From Paraburkholderia lycopersici (GTDB lineage: Bacteria > Pseudomonadota > Gammaproteobacteria > Burkholderiales > Burkholderiaceae): DNA of 64,000 nt. Made by a program: the position numbers and the translations under genes. The stretch lies in NCBI RefSeq assembly GCF_900096975.1, contig NZ_FMYQ01000002.1, positions 124,001 through 188,000 on the forward strand, written 5' to 3'. The notes beneath the pieces are model-generated. The model did not search any database and was not told where the DNA came from. It saw only the letters and a list, made by a program, of their open reading frames with translations. Each line of letters opens with the position of its first letter. Within the stretch, counting starts at the first letter, position 1. Positions 45,864-55,751 of the stretch are shown one piece after another.

Positions 45864-47246
45864 ATGTCGGAGGAGAGCGGGCGGAGGACGACCACACAGC
45901 AGATGTCGCTGGGCCTCTTTGAGGAGATGTCCGGTCAGCCGATCAATGAAAGCACGCGCGAGATCGGCTTTCAGCGCAACAACGTCTTCGTCGCCATCAA
46001 TGGGCTTGGGCTCTCTTCACGCCGTTTTATCGATGCCGCGTATTTCATCGCTGCCCAGGAGCCGGCGCCGCGCGATATTTACGACGTCGACCTGAATTAC
46101 TTCAAATGGCTCATGCGCTATGAAAGCCGCAACGTGCGCCATTTGCAGAGCGTCATCAAGGAAGCGCAGCGCGTGCTGATCGAAGTGACCGACACGCCGC
46201 CCGATCGTGCTCCCAACGAAGACGACCAGTGGATTTCCGAGCAACTGATGGGCAGCGTCAAGATCGGCAAGGGGCGCATTCAGTTCCGTATCCCGCCGCT
46301 GATGCTGCGGCACATCACGGGCCCTGACAAGCATCACTGGCTGAATCTGTGTATCACGGCGTCGTTTTCGCAGACCTATGCCCGAGCAATCTACGACTAC
46401 GTGCAACCCTACGTGGCGGCAGGCCTCACCGACTGGATCGAGCTCGACGTCATGCGGCGCTGGCCCGGCAAGCTAGGTACGAGCGCGTCGGAGTTCAAGC
46501 ATTTCCGGCCCAAGTACCTTGACCCCGCGGTACGCCAGATCAACGAGCTTTCGGACCTCGATCTCAGCTACGAAACCCGGGCCGACTCGGAAACCTCGCG
46601 CAAGATCAACAAGATCCGCTTTCGGATGAAGCGCAAGGATACGGTCGCGGCGCTGTTGACCCGGCAACCCGACGCGCACGACCTGTTGCTTACGCTCAAG
46701 CAGGAGTTCGGCCTCAGCAACAAACAGTTCGACGTAATTGCCGAGCACCGCATGAGCTGGACCGACGAGCGCATCCGGCAGGCTATCGAGTACACGCGTT
46801 TCCGGCTCAACCAGGGCAAGGTGACCAAGAGCCCCGCGGGCTATCTGATGAAGGCGCTAAGCCACAACTGGCAGGTCTCGGAGGCCGAGCGCAAAATGGT
46901 GGCGATCCAGAGCGAGCTGGCCGTGGCGGCGACCGCGCAGGAAACCGCGAAGACGGCGACCACCACGGCGGTGAAGCAGAGCATCGCGGCGCGCGATGAA
47001 GAGGCGAGGTCGAAGCGCAACGAGGAGGTCGCACGGGGCCGGGAGCACTTCGAATCGGCCGACGAGAAGACCCGCAAGGAACTGGTGCGGCTCTATATTG
47101 CCTCACAGGCTGGCAAACTCATGCTGCGGCGCCTGAAGCTCGAAGCGGGCGCGCTGTCCGACGCGAACATCCTCAACCACTCCGACTTGTCGTGGTATTT
47201 CGGACAATTCGTCTACGGGAAAATGAAGCAACTTGCCGCCCAGTGA
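45864..47246 (+). CDS. repA: RepA replication initiator (Rep_3-like)
   Basis: A 460-residue plasmid/chromid-type replication initiator. The N-terminal two-thirds have the tandem winged-helix layout of iteron-binding Rep proteins (RNNVFVAINGLGLSSRRFID, then QFRIPPLMLRHI and FSQTYARAIYDYVQPYV). The C-terminal third is a charged alanine/glutamate-rich helix region. It would bind the iterons upstream and open the origin. The ATG at 45864 follows GGGGAG nine bases upstream; an upstream in-frame start is not supported. It is divergent from parAB and ends at a bidirectional terminator. Confidence 0.88.
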   Translation: MSEESGRRTTTQQMSLGLFEEMSGQPINESTREIGFQRNNVFVAINGLGLSSRRFIDAAYFIAAQEPAPRDIYDVDLNYFKWLMRYESRNVRHLQSVIKEAQRVLIEVTDTPPDRAPNEDDQWISEQLMGSVKIGKGRIQFRIPPLMLRHITGPDKHHWLNLCITASFSQTYARAIYDYVQPYVAAGLTDWIELDVMRRWPGKLGTSASEFKHFRPKYLDPAVRQINELSDLDLSYETRADSETSRKINKIRFRMKRKDTVAALLTRQPDAHDLLLTLKQEFGLSNKQFDVIAEHRMSWTDERIRQAIEYTRFRLNQGKVTKSPAGYLMKALSHNWQVSEAERKMVAIQSELAVAATAQETAKTATTTAVKQSIAARDEEARSKRNEEVARGREHFESADEKTRKELVRLYIASQAGKLMLRRLKLEAGALSDANILNHSDLSWYFGQFVYGKMKQLAAQ

Positions 47247-47437
47247 GCGTCTGCCAATACGCCTGACGGTTGAAGTCATGGCAAGCGTGTTGGGGCTTCG
47301 GGCCGCACGTTGCCCGGTACGATCCCGCGAGTGGAAAAATCCATGAGATCAACGGCTTGGGGGCCTCGTCCGGGGCGTTCTCCACAAGCTTGCCCACTGA
47401 ATCTGTGGGTAACTCGACTACCCCAACCCGCGAAGCA

Positions 47438-47467
47438 ATAAAAAAGGAAGGCCAAAGCCTTCCCTTT
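47438..47467. terminator. Bidirectional terminator between repA and argG
   Basis: GGAAGGC-CAAA-GCCTTCC (47446-47463) flanked by a run of A on the left and CTTTTT on the right gives a U-tract on both strands. It serves the convergent repA and argG genes. Confidence 0.9.
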
Positions 47468-47488
47468 TTCCCAAAAACCGACGACGCG

Positions 47489-49024
<1,536 letters not shown>

Positions 49025-49708
49025 TCAGTGCAGGTTTTCCCAAGCCGCTTCGATTGCGCGTAGCGCGCCGATCACAATCGAACGGTTCAGCGCCGCAGCA
49101 AGCACGCCGTTGCGCTCGGCATAGGCCTCGCACAGCCGCTCATGATCGGCGCGGGAGCGCTGCAAACGGCCAGGCAACGACGTGCTCAGGTGGCGCAGCC
49201 GGTTGGTACGCATGCGCATGGAGTCCAGCACTTCCTTGAAGATGCCGTTGCGGCTCACGCGCAACTCCAGGTCGCGAAACGCGACGTTGGCCCGGAAGTA
49301 GCCGTCCACATCGCCTTCGGACGCGATATCGGCGAGTTTGCGACAGGCGCGCCAGAGCGATTCGATGTCCTCGTCCGTGGCGTGCTCGACGATTGCCAGC
49401 GAGACCTGCGCGTAGAGCAACGCACGCAGTTCGTAGATTTCGCGCACTTCCTTGAGCTGCATGGCGGCCACACGCGGGCGACGGCGCGGCGACCAGTCGA
49501 CGAGCCTCTCGCGCGAGAGCGCAAAGAGCGCCTCGCGCACCGGCGTGCGGCTCACACCGAAGCGCTTCGCGAGATCGACCGAATTGAGGTCGTCGCCGGG
49601 ATGCAGCCGGCCTTCGATAATCCCGCGCGCCACCCACTCGACGATTTCGGCTACCGGCGTCTGCTCGTCCGCTTCCGAGGCGGCCAGCACGCCGACGTCT
49701 TCATCCAT
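49025..49708 (-). CDS. GntR-family (FCD) transcriptional regulator
   Basis: A 227-residue FadR/VanR-type regulator. The winged helix is VEWVARGIIEGRLHPGDDLN followed by AKRFGVSRTPVREALFAL. The helical FCD ligand-binding domain follows with REIYELRALLYAQ and a metal-binding-type Asp/His pattern ending near RADHERLCEAY. It probably responds to an organic acid. A dyad lies 117 bp upstream. No obvious target operon adjoins it. Confidence 0.87.
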   Translation of the reverse strand: MDEDVGVLAASEADEQTPVAEIVEWVARGIIEGRLHPGDDLNSVDLAKRFGVSRTPVREALFALSRERLVDWSPRRRPRVAAMQLKEVREIYELRALLYAQVSLAIVEHATDEDIESLWRACRKLADIASEGDVDGYFRANVAFRDLELRVSRNGIFKEVLDSMRMRTNRLRHLSTSLPGRLQRSRADHERLCEAYAERNGVLAAALNRSIVIGALRAIEAAWENLH

Positions 49709-49824
49709 GCGTTTTCCCCCCGAGGCGCCGCGACCGTGCGCGGCGCCGGAGATTGTAACAAACCCCCCGCCGGGTTTGTCTTTGAAGCCGCAGGCCGATG
49801 CTTAAGGTGTGTACATTCGTGTGC

Positions 49825-49861
49825 TATATACCGGAAAAGATGCGAATAAAAGCGGTATATA
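49825..49861. promoter_or_regulatory. Inverted repeat upstream of the GntR gene
   Basis: TATATACCG (49825-49833) and CGGTATATA (49853-49861), a perfect 9-bp dyad with a 19-bp A-rich spacer. It lies between the GntR gene and the plus-strand small frame at 49923, so it could control either. Confidence 0.45.
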
Positions 49862-49922
49862 AGCTATAAATGTCGACAATGACGCAAATGCAGCCGACCG
49901 CCCATCAGGCAAGGAGAACGCC

Positions 49923-50120
49923 ATGTACAGCGGAACGGAGACTGTGATGCGACCGATTTTCGGCTTCGGCGTATTTCTGCGGATTTCGCCGGCCATGCTC
50001 GTGATCGCGGTGGCGGTTTGCGCGCGGGGCCAAAAACCAGCGGCATACGGCTCGAAGCGTCTGCTACGGCATGCGCGTTCTCGAAGTATCGACCGGTTGC
50101 TCGTCGGGCATGCCCAGTAA
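49923..50120 (+). CDS. Possible small hydrophobic protein
   Basis: A 65-codon frame with AAGGAG seven bases before its ATG, an unusually good ribosome site for this window. It contains one hydrophobic segment (AMLVIAVAVCARG) and a basic end. Its last 57 bp overlap the convergent glycosyltransferase. No family is recognised; it may be a remnant. Confidence 0.35.
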   Translation: MYSGTETVMRPIFGFGVFLRISPAMLVIAVAVCARGQKPAAYGSKRLLRHARSRSIDRLLVGHAQ

Positions 50121-51077
50121 GGCAACGGACTCGCCGCGGGAGAGGCGTGCGGCTTTCCAGATCATCAGCAGGTGATAGTAGAACCGCGCGCTGAAGCCGA
50201 ACCGATAGGCGTAGAGATTGCCGAGCGCGAGCTGCAAACCGGCGCGTGCCTCGTGATTGCGCGCGAGCAGCGACACTACGATCGGCACGAGCCGGCGCAG
50301 CGCGAGCTTGCGCGCCGGTTCGAGCTCGGCCGGCAGCGAGAGGCCTTTGAGAAAATGCCAGGCGGAAATCGACGACGCATTGACCGAGCACCGCGTTGCC
50401 TGGGATACCGAAACATCGGTAATACGATAACAGGAGACGTGCTCGTTCACGTAGCATACGCGCCGCGCGGCAAGGCAGAGCCGCGTCCCGAACACGTAAT
50501 CGCAGCAGGTGCCGTAGTGGTCGTCGTAGCCGATCTGCTTGACGAGTGCCGCATTCGCGAGCCAGCCGTTGTTGGGAAACATCTGCACGATGCCGGCCCG
50601 GCCCGGCGGCGTTTGCAGCCCGGCTGCGCTGGCCGTCCGGCGATACGCGGCGTTCATGCGCCGGCTCGCGGCGTGATTGATGCGCCCGTGATGGTCGGTT
50701 TCGTATTGATCGCCGAACGCCACGTCGAGATCCGGATAACGCTCCCACTGCGCAAGCAATCGCTCAATGCAGTGCACGAGCAGGTAATCGTCGTCGTGGA
50801 TCAGGAGGATCTTGTCGCCGCTCGCGCGCGCAAAAAGGCTCGCGACGTTGCGTGCCTGGCCGAGCGCGGGCAGGTTGCGCCGGTAGTCGATGCGCGGATC
50901 GTCGCGATAACGCGAGGCGATCAGGCGCTCCGTGCGATCGTCGGAGGAGTCGTCGCCAATCACGATCTCGATGTTCGCATGCGTTTGCATGAGGCACGAT
51001 TCGATGCACCGGACAAGCAGATCTGGCCGGTTGCACGTTGGCAGACAAATGGAGACTTTCGTCGTTTTTATCGTCAT
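50064..51077 (-). CDS. Family 2 glycosyltransferase
   Basis: A 337-residue GT-A-fold glycosyltransferase. It opens with VSICLPTCNRPDLLVRCIES; other motifs are IEIVIGDDSSDDRT and the nucleotide-sugar DxD-like IHDDDYL. No membrane helix is evident apart from weak hydrophobic stretches near the end. It probably adds a sugar to a surface glycan, but no partner genes are nearby. The ATG at 51077 gives the normal N-terminus; a 61-residue in-frame extension is not supported. Confidence 0.85.
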   Translation of the reverse strand: MTIKTTKVSICLPTCNRPDLLVRCIESCLMQTHANIEIVIGDDSSDDRTERLIASRYRDDPRIDYRRNLPALGQARNVASLFARASGDKILLIHDDDYLLVHCIERLLAQWERYPDLDVAFGDQYETDHHGRINHAASRRMNAAYRRTASAAGLQTPPGRAGIVQMFPNNGWLANAALVKQIGYDDHYGTCCDYVFGTRLCLAARRVCYVNEHVSCYRITDVSVSQATRCSVNASSISAWHFLKGLSLPAELEPARKLALRRLVPIVVSLLARNHEARAGLQLALGNLYAYRFGFSARFYYHLLMIWKAARLSRGESVALLGMPDEQPVDTSRTRMP

Positions 51078-51683
51078 GGGCGGACCCCGGTGCTTGAGGG
51101 AGGCGAACAGGTTCGCAATGCGAACTTCATTCGTTGCCGATGACGGTAAATGAAAAAAACGCGAAAGAAATTGAAAATAATTCGCAAGGAACGGCGCTTG
51201 CGCACGACGGCCTCCCAACTCCCGGCGCCACGGGCGTTCGCGAGTGCGTTCACCTTTCATCTGATGATTCGGAAAGAAAATTCAAGGATGCCAAAATATT
51301 CGCGATCACCCAGGACGGGCTTGCTGAGTGCCGGAATATCTTCGCCAATCACGTTAATCTCGCGCGTTCCAGCGCAGCAAAGACGCGATGCCGGCGACGC
51401 GTGCGGCGCGGTCGATCAGCGAATACTTGAGCCGCATGTCCGGCGCGACGATTTCGTCGGCGACGCAGATATATCGACCAGTTCGATTCCCTGCGGTATT
51501 CGTTTCTTGTCGTGACATTCTCCCGGTATTCACGGGGTATTTGCGCAATCGCGCGCGTCGAATTACACAGCAAGATCCGGATCGGAACGCAAGGCCAGCT
51601 AGCGTACTGTGATCATCGGGACGGTGGCGCAGGGCTTGCGCACGTGATCGACGGAATACGCGTTGCGGGAACAACGGAAGGGC
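51078..51683. other. Gene-poor stretch with one small open frame
   Basis: About 600 bp between the glycosyltransferase and the alkylation-repair operon. On the minus strand a 54-codon frame at 51354-51518 opens just after GGGAGA and encodes a protein-like sequence (YICVADEIVAPDMRLKYSLI), which could be a small protein or the end of a decayed one. The A-rich 51130-51200 part probably holds promoter sequence. Nothing else is supported. Confidence 0.35.
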
Positions 51684-52412
51684 ATGATGAAAGCCACGGG
51701 CATGAGGACAGACAAGCCGGATTCGGTGCCGTACGACTGGGCGGAGATCGAGCGATCGCTCGACGCGCACGGCAACGTCGTGTTGCCCCGCGTGCTCAGA
51801 CCGGAGCAGTGCGCACACCTCGCCGCATTGTATGCGAGGGACGATTGCTTTCGCTCGCGCATCGTGATGGCGCGCCACAATTTCGGCCGCGGCGAATACA
51901 AGTACTTTGCGTATCCGCTGCCGCCGCTGTTACACCGGTTACGGCATGCGCTGTATCCTCACCTCGCGCCGATCGCCAATCGCTGGAACCGGCAACTGGG
52001 TATCGACGTGCAGTACCCGGACGAACTCGACGTCTTTCTCGACCACTGCCATCGTGCGGGACAGACGCGCCCGACCCCGCTCATCCTGCAGTACGGTCCG
52101 GGCGACTACAACTGCCTGCATCAGGACCTTTACGGCGAACACGTGTTTCCGCTGCAGGTGGCGATGTTGCTCTCCAGACCCGGCGCCGATTTCGAAGGCG
52201 GCGAGTTCGTGATGACGGAGAGCGCATCGAACGGTCAGCATGCCGAAGTGATTCCGCTGGAGCAGGGCGATGCCGTGCTGTTTGCCGTCAATCAGCGCCC
52301 GGCGACGAGCAAACGTGGCGGCACGCGCAAGGTGGCCATGCGGCATGGCGTGAGCGTGCTGCGCAGTGGAATGCGCCACACCGTTGGCCTGATTTTTCAT
52401 GATTCACGTTAG
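51684..52412 (+). CDS. 2OG-Fe(II) oxygenase, alkylation-repair associated
   Basis: A 242-residue 2-oxoglutarate/iron dioxygenase of the COG3826 type. The jelly-roll iron ligands are visible: His146-Gln-Asp148 (LHQDLYGEHVFPLQ) and distal His221, with Arg231 ten residues on to bind 2-oxoglutarate. In its context beside Ogt it probably removes alkyl groups from DNA or RNA oxidatively, although protein or small-molecule hydroxylation is possible. ATG 51684 is used, with a second ATG directly after it. It is first of three co-directional genes separated by 50 and 19 bp. Confidence 0.82.
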   Translation: MMKATGMRTDKPDSVPYDWAEIERSLDAHGNVVLPRVLRPEQCAHLAALYARDDCFRSRIVMARHNFGRGEYKYFAYPLPPLLHRLRHALYPHLAPIANRWNRQLGIDVQYPDELDVFLDHCHRAGQTRPTPLILQYGPGDYNCLHQDLYGEHVFPLQVAMLLSRPGADFEGGEFVMTESASNGQHAEVIPLEQGDAVLFAVNQRPATSKRGGTRKVAMRHGVSVLRSGMRHTVGLIFHDSR

Positions 52413-52462
52413 CACGCACCGGATGCCTGCTTTCGACGGCCAATGACCATAAGGACCGCATC

Positions 52463-53014
52463 ATGCAATTATTTCTCAGCCATCTCCAGTCACCGCTCGG
52501 CGATCTCCTGCTGGTGAGCGACGCCCGGCAGTATCTGCACGCGCTCGAATTCACGGATCATCGAGCCCGCCTGCATCGCGGCGTGCGCGAGCGTTACGGT
52601 ACTGCCGAATTGATCGAGGCGCTGGCGCCCGCTCCCATCGCCGAGGCTATGGCCGGCTATTTCTCCGGCGAACTGAATGCGCTCGATTCTCTGTCGGTCG
52701 CCGTGTCGGGTTCCGATCTGCAACAGAAGGTCTGGGCCGCGCTGCGCCGCATTCCGGCCGGGAGCACGACGAGCTACGGCAAGCTCGCGAGAGAGCTGGG
52801 TTTCGAAGATCCGCGCGCGGCAATCGATATTGGCGCCGCAAATGGAGCGAATCCCGTCGCCATCGTCGTGCCGTGTCATCGCGTGATCGCCAGTACCGGC
52901 GACCTCAAGGGCTACGCGTGGGGCTTGCATCGCAAACGCTGGCTGCTCGAACATGAGAAGGCGGTTCCGGCTAGACGCGAGGGGCCACGCAGCGCGATGC
53001 TTCCCGGTTTTTAG
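52463..53014 (+). CDS. ogt: Methylated-DNA-[protein]-cysteine S-methyltransferase
   Basis: A 183-residue suicidal repair protein that removes O6-alkyl groups from guanine. The acceptor motif is VPCHRVI with Cys138. The DNA-binding helix-turn-helix is STTSYGKLARELG (about 101-113). The N-terminal domain is the short Ogt type rather than the multidomain Ada. It lies between two 2OG-Fe(II) oxygenases, forming an alkylation-damage operon. No Ada regulator is in the window. Confidence 0.93.
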   Translation: MQLFLSHLQSPLGDLLLVSDARQYLHALEFTDHRARLHRGVRERYGTAELIEALAPAPIAEAMAGYFSGELNALDSLSVAVSGSDLQQKVWAALRRIPAGSTTSYGKLARELGFEDPRAAIDIGAANGANPVAIVVPCHRVIASTGDLKGYAWGLHRKRWLLEHEKAVPARREGPRSAMLPGF

Positions 53015-53033
53015 CGCAAGCGGAATTTCGCCC

Positions 53034-53780
53034 ATGACCACCTTGGCCAACCGGATCGGGGAGCTGGATTGGACCGCGATCGCCGCGCAACTGGACAGCG
53101 AAGGCTATGCGGTGCTGCCTCGCCTGATCGGCGCAGACCAGGCTTGCCAACTCGCACGCGAGGCCTGCAAGTCGAATGCACGGTGCCGAAAGCCCCTTGA
53201 GGCCGTCGATGCCGGGCGGGGCGAACTGCTGTATTTCAGCGCCGGTCTGTCGCAGCCGTGGGCGCAATGGCGAACGGACTTCTATCGCCAGCTGGCGCCT
53301 GTCGCCAACCGTTGGAACGAAATGCTCAACGTCGCGTACCGGTATCCGGCGGAACTGTCTGCGTTTCTGGAGCGCAACGGCCAGGCGGGGCAGACGAAGG
53401 CGCAATCGCATGTGAACCTTCTGCGTGCCGGCGACTATCTGGCGTTGCATCGGCGCAGCGATGGACAACATGTATTTCCTTTACAGGTCGTCGCTTTGCT
53501 CACGCAGCCGCGAAAAGATTTCACGGGCGGCGAACTGGTGATGACGGAGCAGCGCCCGCGCATGCAATCGCGGCCGATGGTCGTGCCGCTCGGTGCCGGC
53601 GACGCGGCGATCATCACGACGGCGCAGCGGCCATGCAAAGGCGCGTCCGGCCATTACCGCGCGAATCTCAGGCATGCGATCAGCCGGGTGCGGAGCGGCG
53701 AGCGTATCGGCGTGGAATTGTCGTTCCACAATGCCCCCGGAAACGACGAAGAACAACGCGCATTTGATCTGCATATCTAA
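53034..53780 (+). CDS. 2OG-Fe(II) oxygenase-like protein with altered iron site
   Basis: A 248-residue paralogue of the gene at 51684, alignable throughout (LAPVANRWN, HVFPLQV, FTGGELVMTE). At the first metal motif the functional copy reads HQD; this one reads HRR (His139-Arg140-Arg141), so the Asp ligand is lost. Asp143 is too far along to replace it in the usual geometry. Distal His214 and 2OG-binding Arg224 remain. It may be a non-catalytic partner, a halogenase-like variant, or a decaying duplicate; the intact frame and retained partners argue against simple decay. Confidence 0.78.
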   Translation: MTTLANRIGELDWTAIAAQLDSEGYAVLPRLIGADQACQLAREACKSNARCRKPLEAVDAGRGELLYFSAGLSQPWAQWRTDFYRQLAPVANRWNEMLNVAYRYPAELSAFLERNGQAGQTKAQSHVNLLRAGDYLALHRRSDGQHVFPLQVVALLTQPRKDFTGGELVMTEQRPRMQSRPMVVPLGAGDAAIITTAQRPCKGASGHYRANLRHAISRVRSGERIGVELSFHNAPGNDEEQRAFDLHI

Positions 53781-53940
53781 TCAATCGCCGAGAAGTAGCG
53801 CGCCGACGACCCGTTATAAGTCGCGCCGCGATGCAACTAACCGCCAATTCCGGCGCTCTCCCACGAGTCCGCCTGCTTTGCGGCGCAGTCGAACCCGCAT
53901 TGGTCCATTGCACCGAGCCCAGGGACTACCCTTAAAAGTA

Positions 53941-53978
53941 ATCTATCGACTTTTTATCGATAAATTACCGTGATAGAT
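53941..53978. promoter_or_regulatory. Nested palindromes upstream of the DUF969 operon
   Basis: An outer dyad ATCTATC (53941-53947) / GATAGAT (53972-53978) encloses the 12-bp perfect palindrome TTTATCGATAAA (53953-53964). It lies about 110 bp before the operon's first ATG in an otherwise empty gap and looks like an operator for an unidentified repressor. Confidence 0.5.
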
Positions 53979-54083
53979 TTCCAGGCTGCATCGAGCGCCA
54001 CGGGAAGGGTGCGCTCGCGCGCCCGGTTCCGCGGGCCGGCCGGAACACACGCGGTCACAGGACATACCCAAGGCGGAGGAGAG

Positions 54084-54794
54084 ATGCTGGTTTTGATAGG
54101 GGTGCCGATCGTCGTGATCGGCTTTGCATTGCGCCTGAACGCGCTGCTCGTCGTGACCGCCGCGGGCATCGCGACAGGGCTCGCGGGCGGTCTGCACACG
54201 GTCGAGATCGTCAGTGCCTTTGGCAAGGCGTTCGCCGATAACCGCTACATGGGCCTCGTCTGGCTCACGCTGCCCGTCATCGCGCTGCTGGAACGCAACG
54301 GCCTGCGCGAGCAGGCAAAGCAGCTCATTTCGCGCGTGCACGCGGCCACCACCGGCCGCGTGCTGATGCTCTACTTCGTCGTCCGCCAGATCACGGCCGC
54401 GCTCGGCCTGACGTCGCTGGGCGGCCACGCGCAGATGGTGCGTCCGCTCATTGCGCCCATGGCCGAGGCGGCCGCGATCCGTCGCCATGGCAATGTGCCC
54501 GACACCGTGCGCCAGCAAATCCGCGCCAACGCCTCGGCGGTCGACAATATCGCCGTGTTCTTCGGCGAGGACATTTTCATCGCAATCCAGTCGATCCTGC
54601 TCATCAAGGGCTTCCTCGAGCAGAACGGCATCGTCGTGCAACCGCTGCAAGTCTCCGTCTGGGCAATTCCCACTGCCTTTGCCGCGCTCATCATCCATTG
54701 CGTGCGCCTCAAGCTGCTCGATCACGATCTCTCGCGCCGCTTGAAAACACCGCGCGCGCAGGGAGCGGCGAGCCGCCAGGGAGCCGCATCGTGA
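54084..54794 (+). CDS. DUF969 membrane protein
   Basis: A 236-residue inner-membrane protein of the DUF969 family with about six hydrophobic segments. Conserved stretches are GVPIVVIGFALRLNALLVV at the start, then NRYMGLVWLTLPVIALLERNGL and VDNIAVFFGEDIFIAIQS. It pairs with DUF979 as the two halves of a probable transporter. The ATG at 54084 follows GGAGGAGAG. The gene overlaps the DUF979 start by four bases (GTGA). Confidence 0.88.
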   Translation: MLVLIGVPIVVIGFALRLNALLVVTAAGIATGLAGGLHTVEIVSAFGKAFADNRYMGLVWLTLPVIALLERNGLREQAKQLISRVHAATTGRVLMLYFVVRQITAALGLTSLGGHAQMVRPLIAPMAEAAAIRRHGNVPDTVRQQIRANASAVDNIAVFFGEDIFIAIQSILLIKGFLEQNGIVVQPLQVSVWAIPTAFAALIIHCVRLKLLDHDLSRRLKTPRAQGAASRQGAAS

Positions 54795-55741
54795 TCAAGC
54801 TCGAATCGCTGTATGTCGTCGCGGGCCTGATGTTCGCGTCGTTCGCCGTTTTCAATCTGCTCGACCGTGCGAATCCGCGACGCGTCATCAACTTCGTGTT
54901 TTGGGGCGTCTATGCCGTGACGTTCGTCTTTGGCGGCGAGCTTCCGCATTTCGTGACGGGGTGTCTCGCCATCGCGCTCGCCTTGATCGCGGGCTCGGGC
55001 AAGCTGGGCCGCAGCCCCTCGGGCGGCGACCGCGCCGAGGCCGCGGCGCGCCGCGAGCAGAGCGCGCGCCGCTTCGGCAGCAAGCTCTTCATTCCCGCGC
55101 TGCTCATTCCCGTCGTCACGCTGGTCGGCACGCTCACGCTCAAGTACGCGCCCTTCGTCGAGGCGAAGAACGTCACGCTCATCTCGCTTGTGCTCGCCAC
55201 GCTCGTCGCGTTCGGCGCCGCGCTCGTCATGCTGCGCGATTCGCCCGTGCACGCGCTCAAGGGCGCACGGCACACCATGGACGCCGTCGGCTGGGCCGCC
55301 ATCCTGCCGCAGATGCTCGCGGCGCTCGGCGCGCTGTTCGCAGCAGCCGGCGTGGGCCAGGTGGTGTCCGGGCTCGTCACGAACTGGATTCCGCAAAACT
55401 CGGCATTCGCCGTCGTGGCCGCCTACACTTTCGGCATGGCGTTCTTCACGATGATCATGGGCAACGCATTCGCCGCCTTTCCGGTGATGACCGCGGGCAT
55501 CGGCCTGCCTTTGATCGTGCATCAGTTCCACGGCAACCCGGCCATTCTGGGCGCAATCGGCATGCTCTCGGGTTTCTGCGGCACGCTCATGACGCCGATG
55601 GCCGCCAACTTCAACATCGTTCCGGCCGCGCTGCTCGAACTGAGCGACAAGAACGGTGTGATCAAGGCGCAATGGCCCACGGCCGTGCTGCTTCTTGTCG
55701 TCAATACGCTGCTGATGTATTGCTTCGTTTTCCGGTTCTGA
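54791..55741 (+). CDS. DUF979 membrane protein
   Basis: A 316-residue inner-membrane protein of the DUF979 family with about eight to nine hydrophobic segments, including GMAFFTMIMGNAFAAFPVMT and a conserved GFCGTLMTPMAANFN. The GTG at 54791 overlaps the DUF969 stop, so the pair is translationally coupled and probably forms one membrane complex. The substrate is unknown; the linked DUF2891 gene is the best clue. Confidence 0.88.
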   Translation: MIKLESLYVVAGLMFASFAVFNLLDRANPRRVINFVFWGVYAVTFVFGGELPHFVTGCLAIALALIAGSGKLGRSPSGGDRAEAAARREQSARRFGSKLFIPALLIPVVTLVGTLTLKYAPFVEAKNVTLISLVLATLVAFGAALVMLRDSPVHALKGARHTMDAVGWAAILPQMLAALGALFAAAGVGQVVSGLVTNWIPQNSAFAVVAAYTFGMAFFTMIMGNAFAAFPVMTAGIGLPLIVHQFHGNPAILGAIGMLSGFCGTLMTPMAANFNIVPAALLELSDKNGVIKAQWPTAVLLLVVNTLLMYCFVFRF

Positions 55742-55751
55742 TGAGCTCACG

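Noticed and set aside
47404..47412. TGTGGGTAA as a DnaA box
   Set aside because: Its complement TTACCCACA has one mismatch to TTATCCACA, and it is a single site downstream of repA, not within the iteron region.
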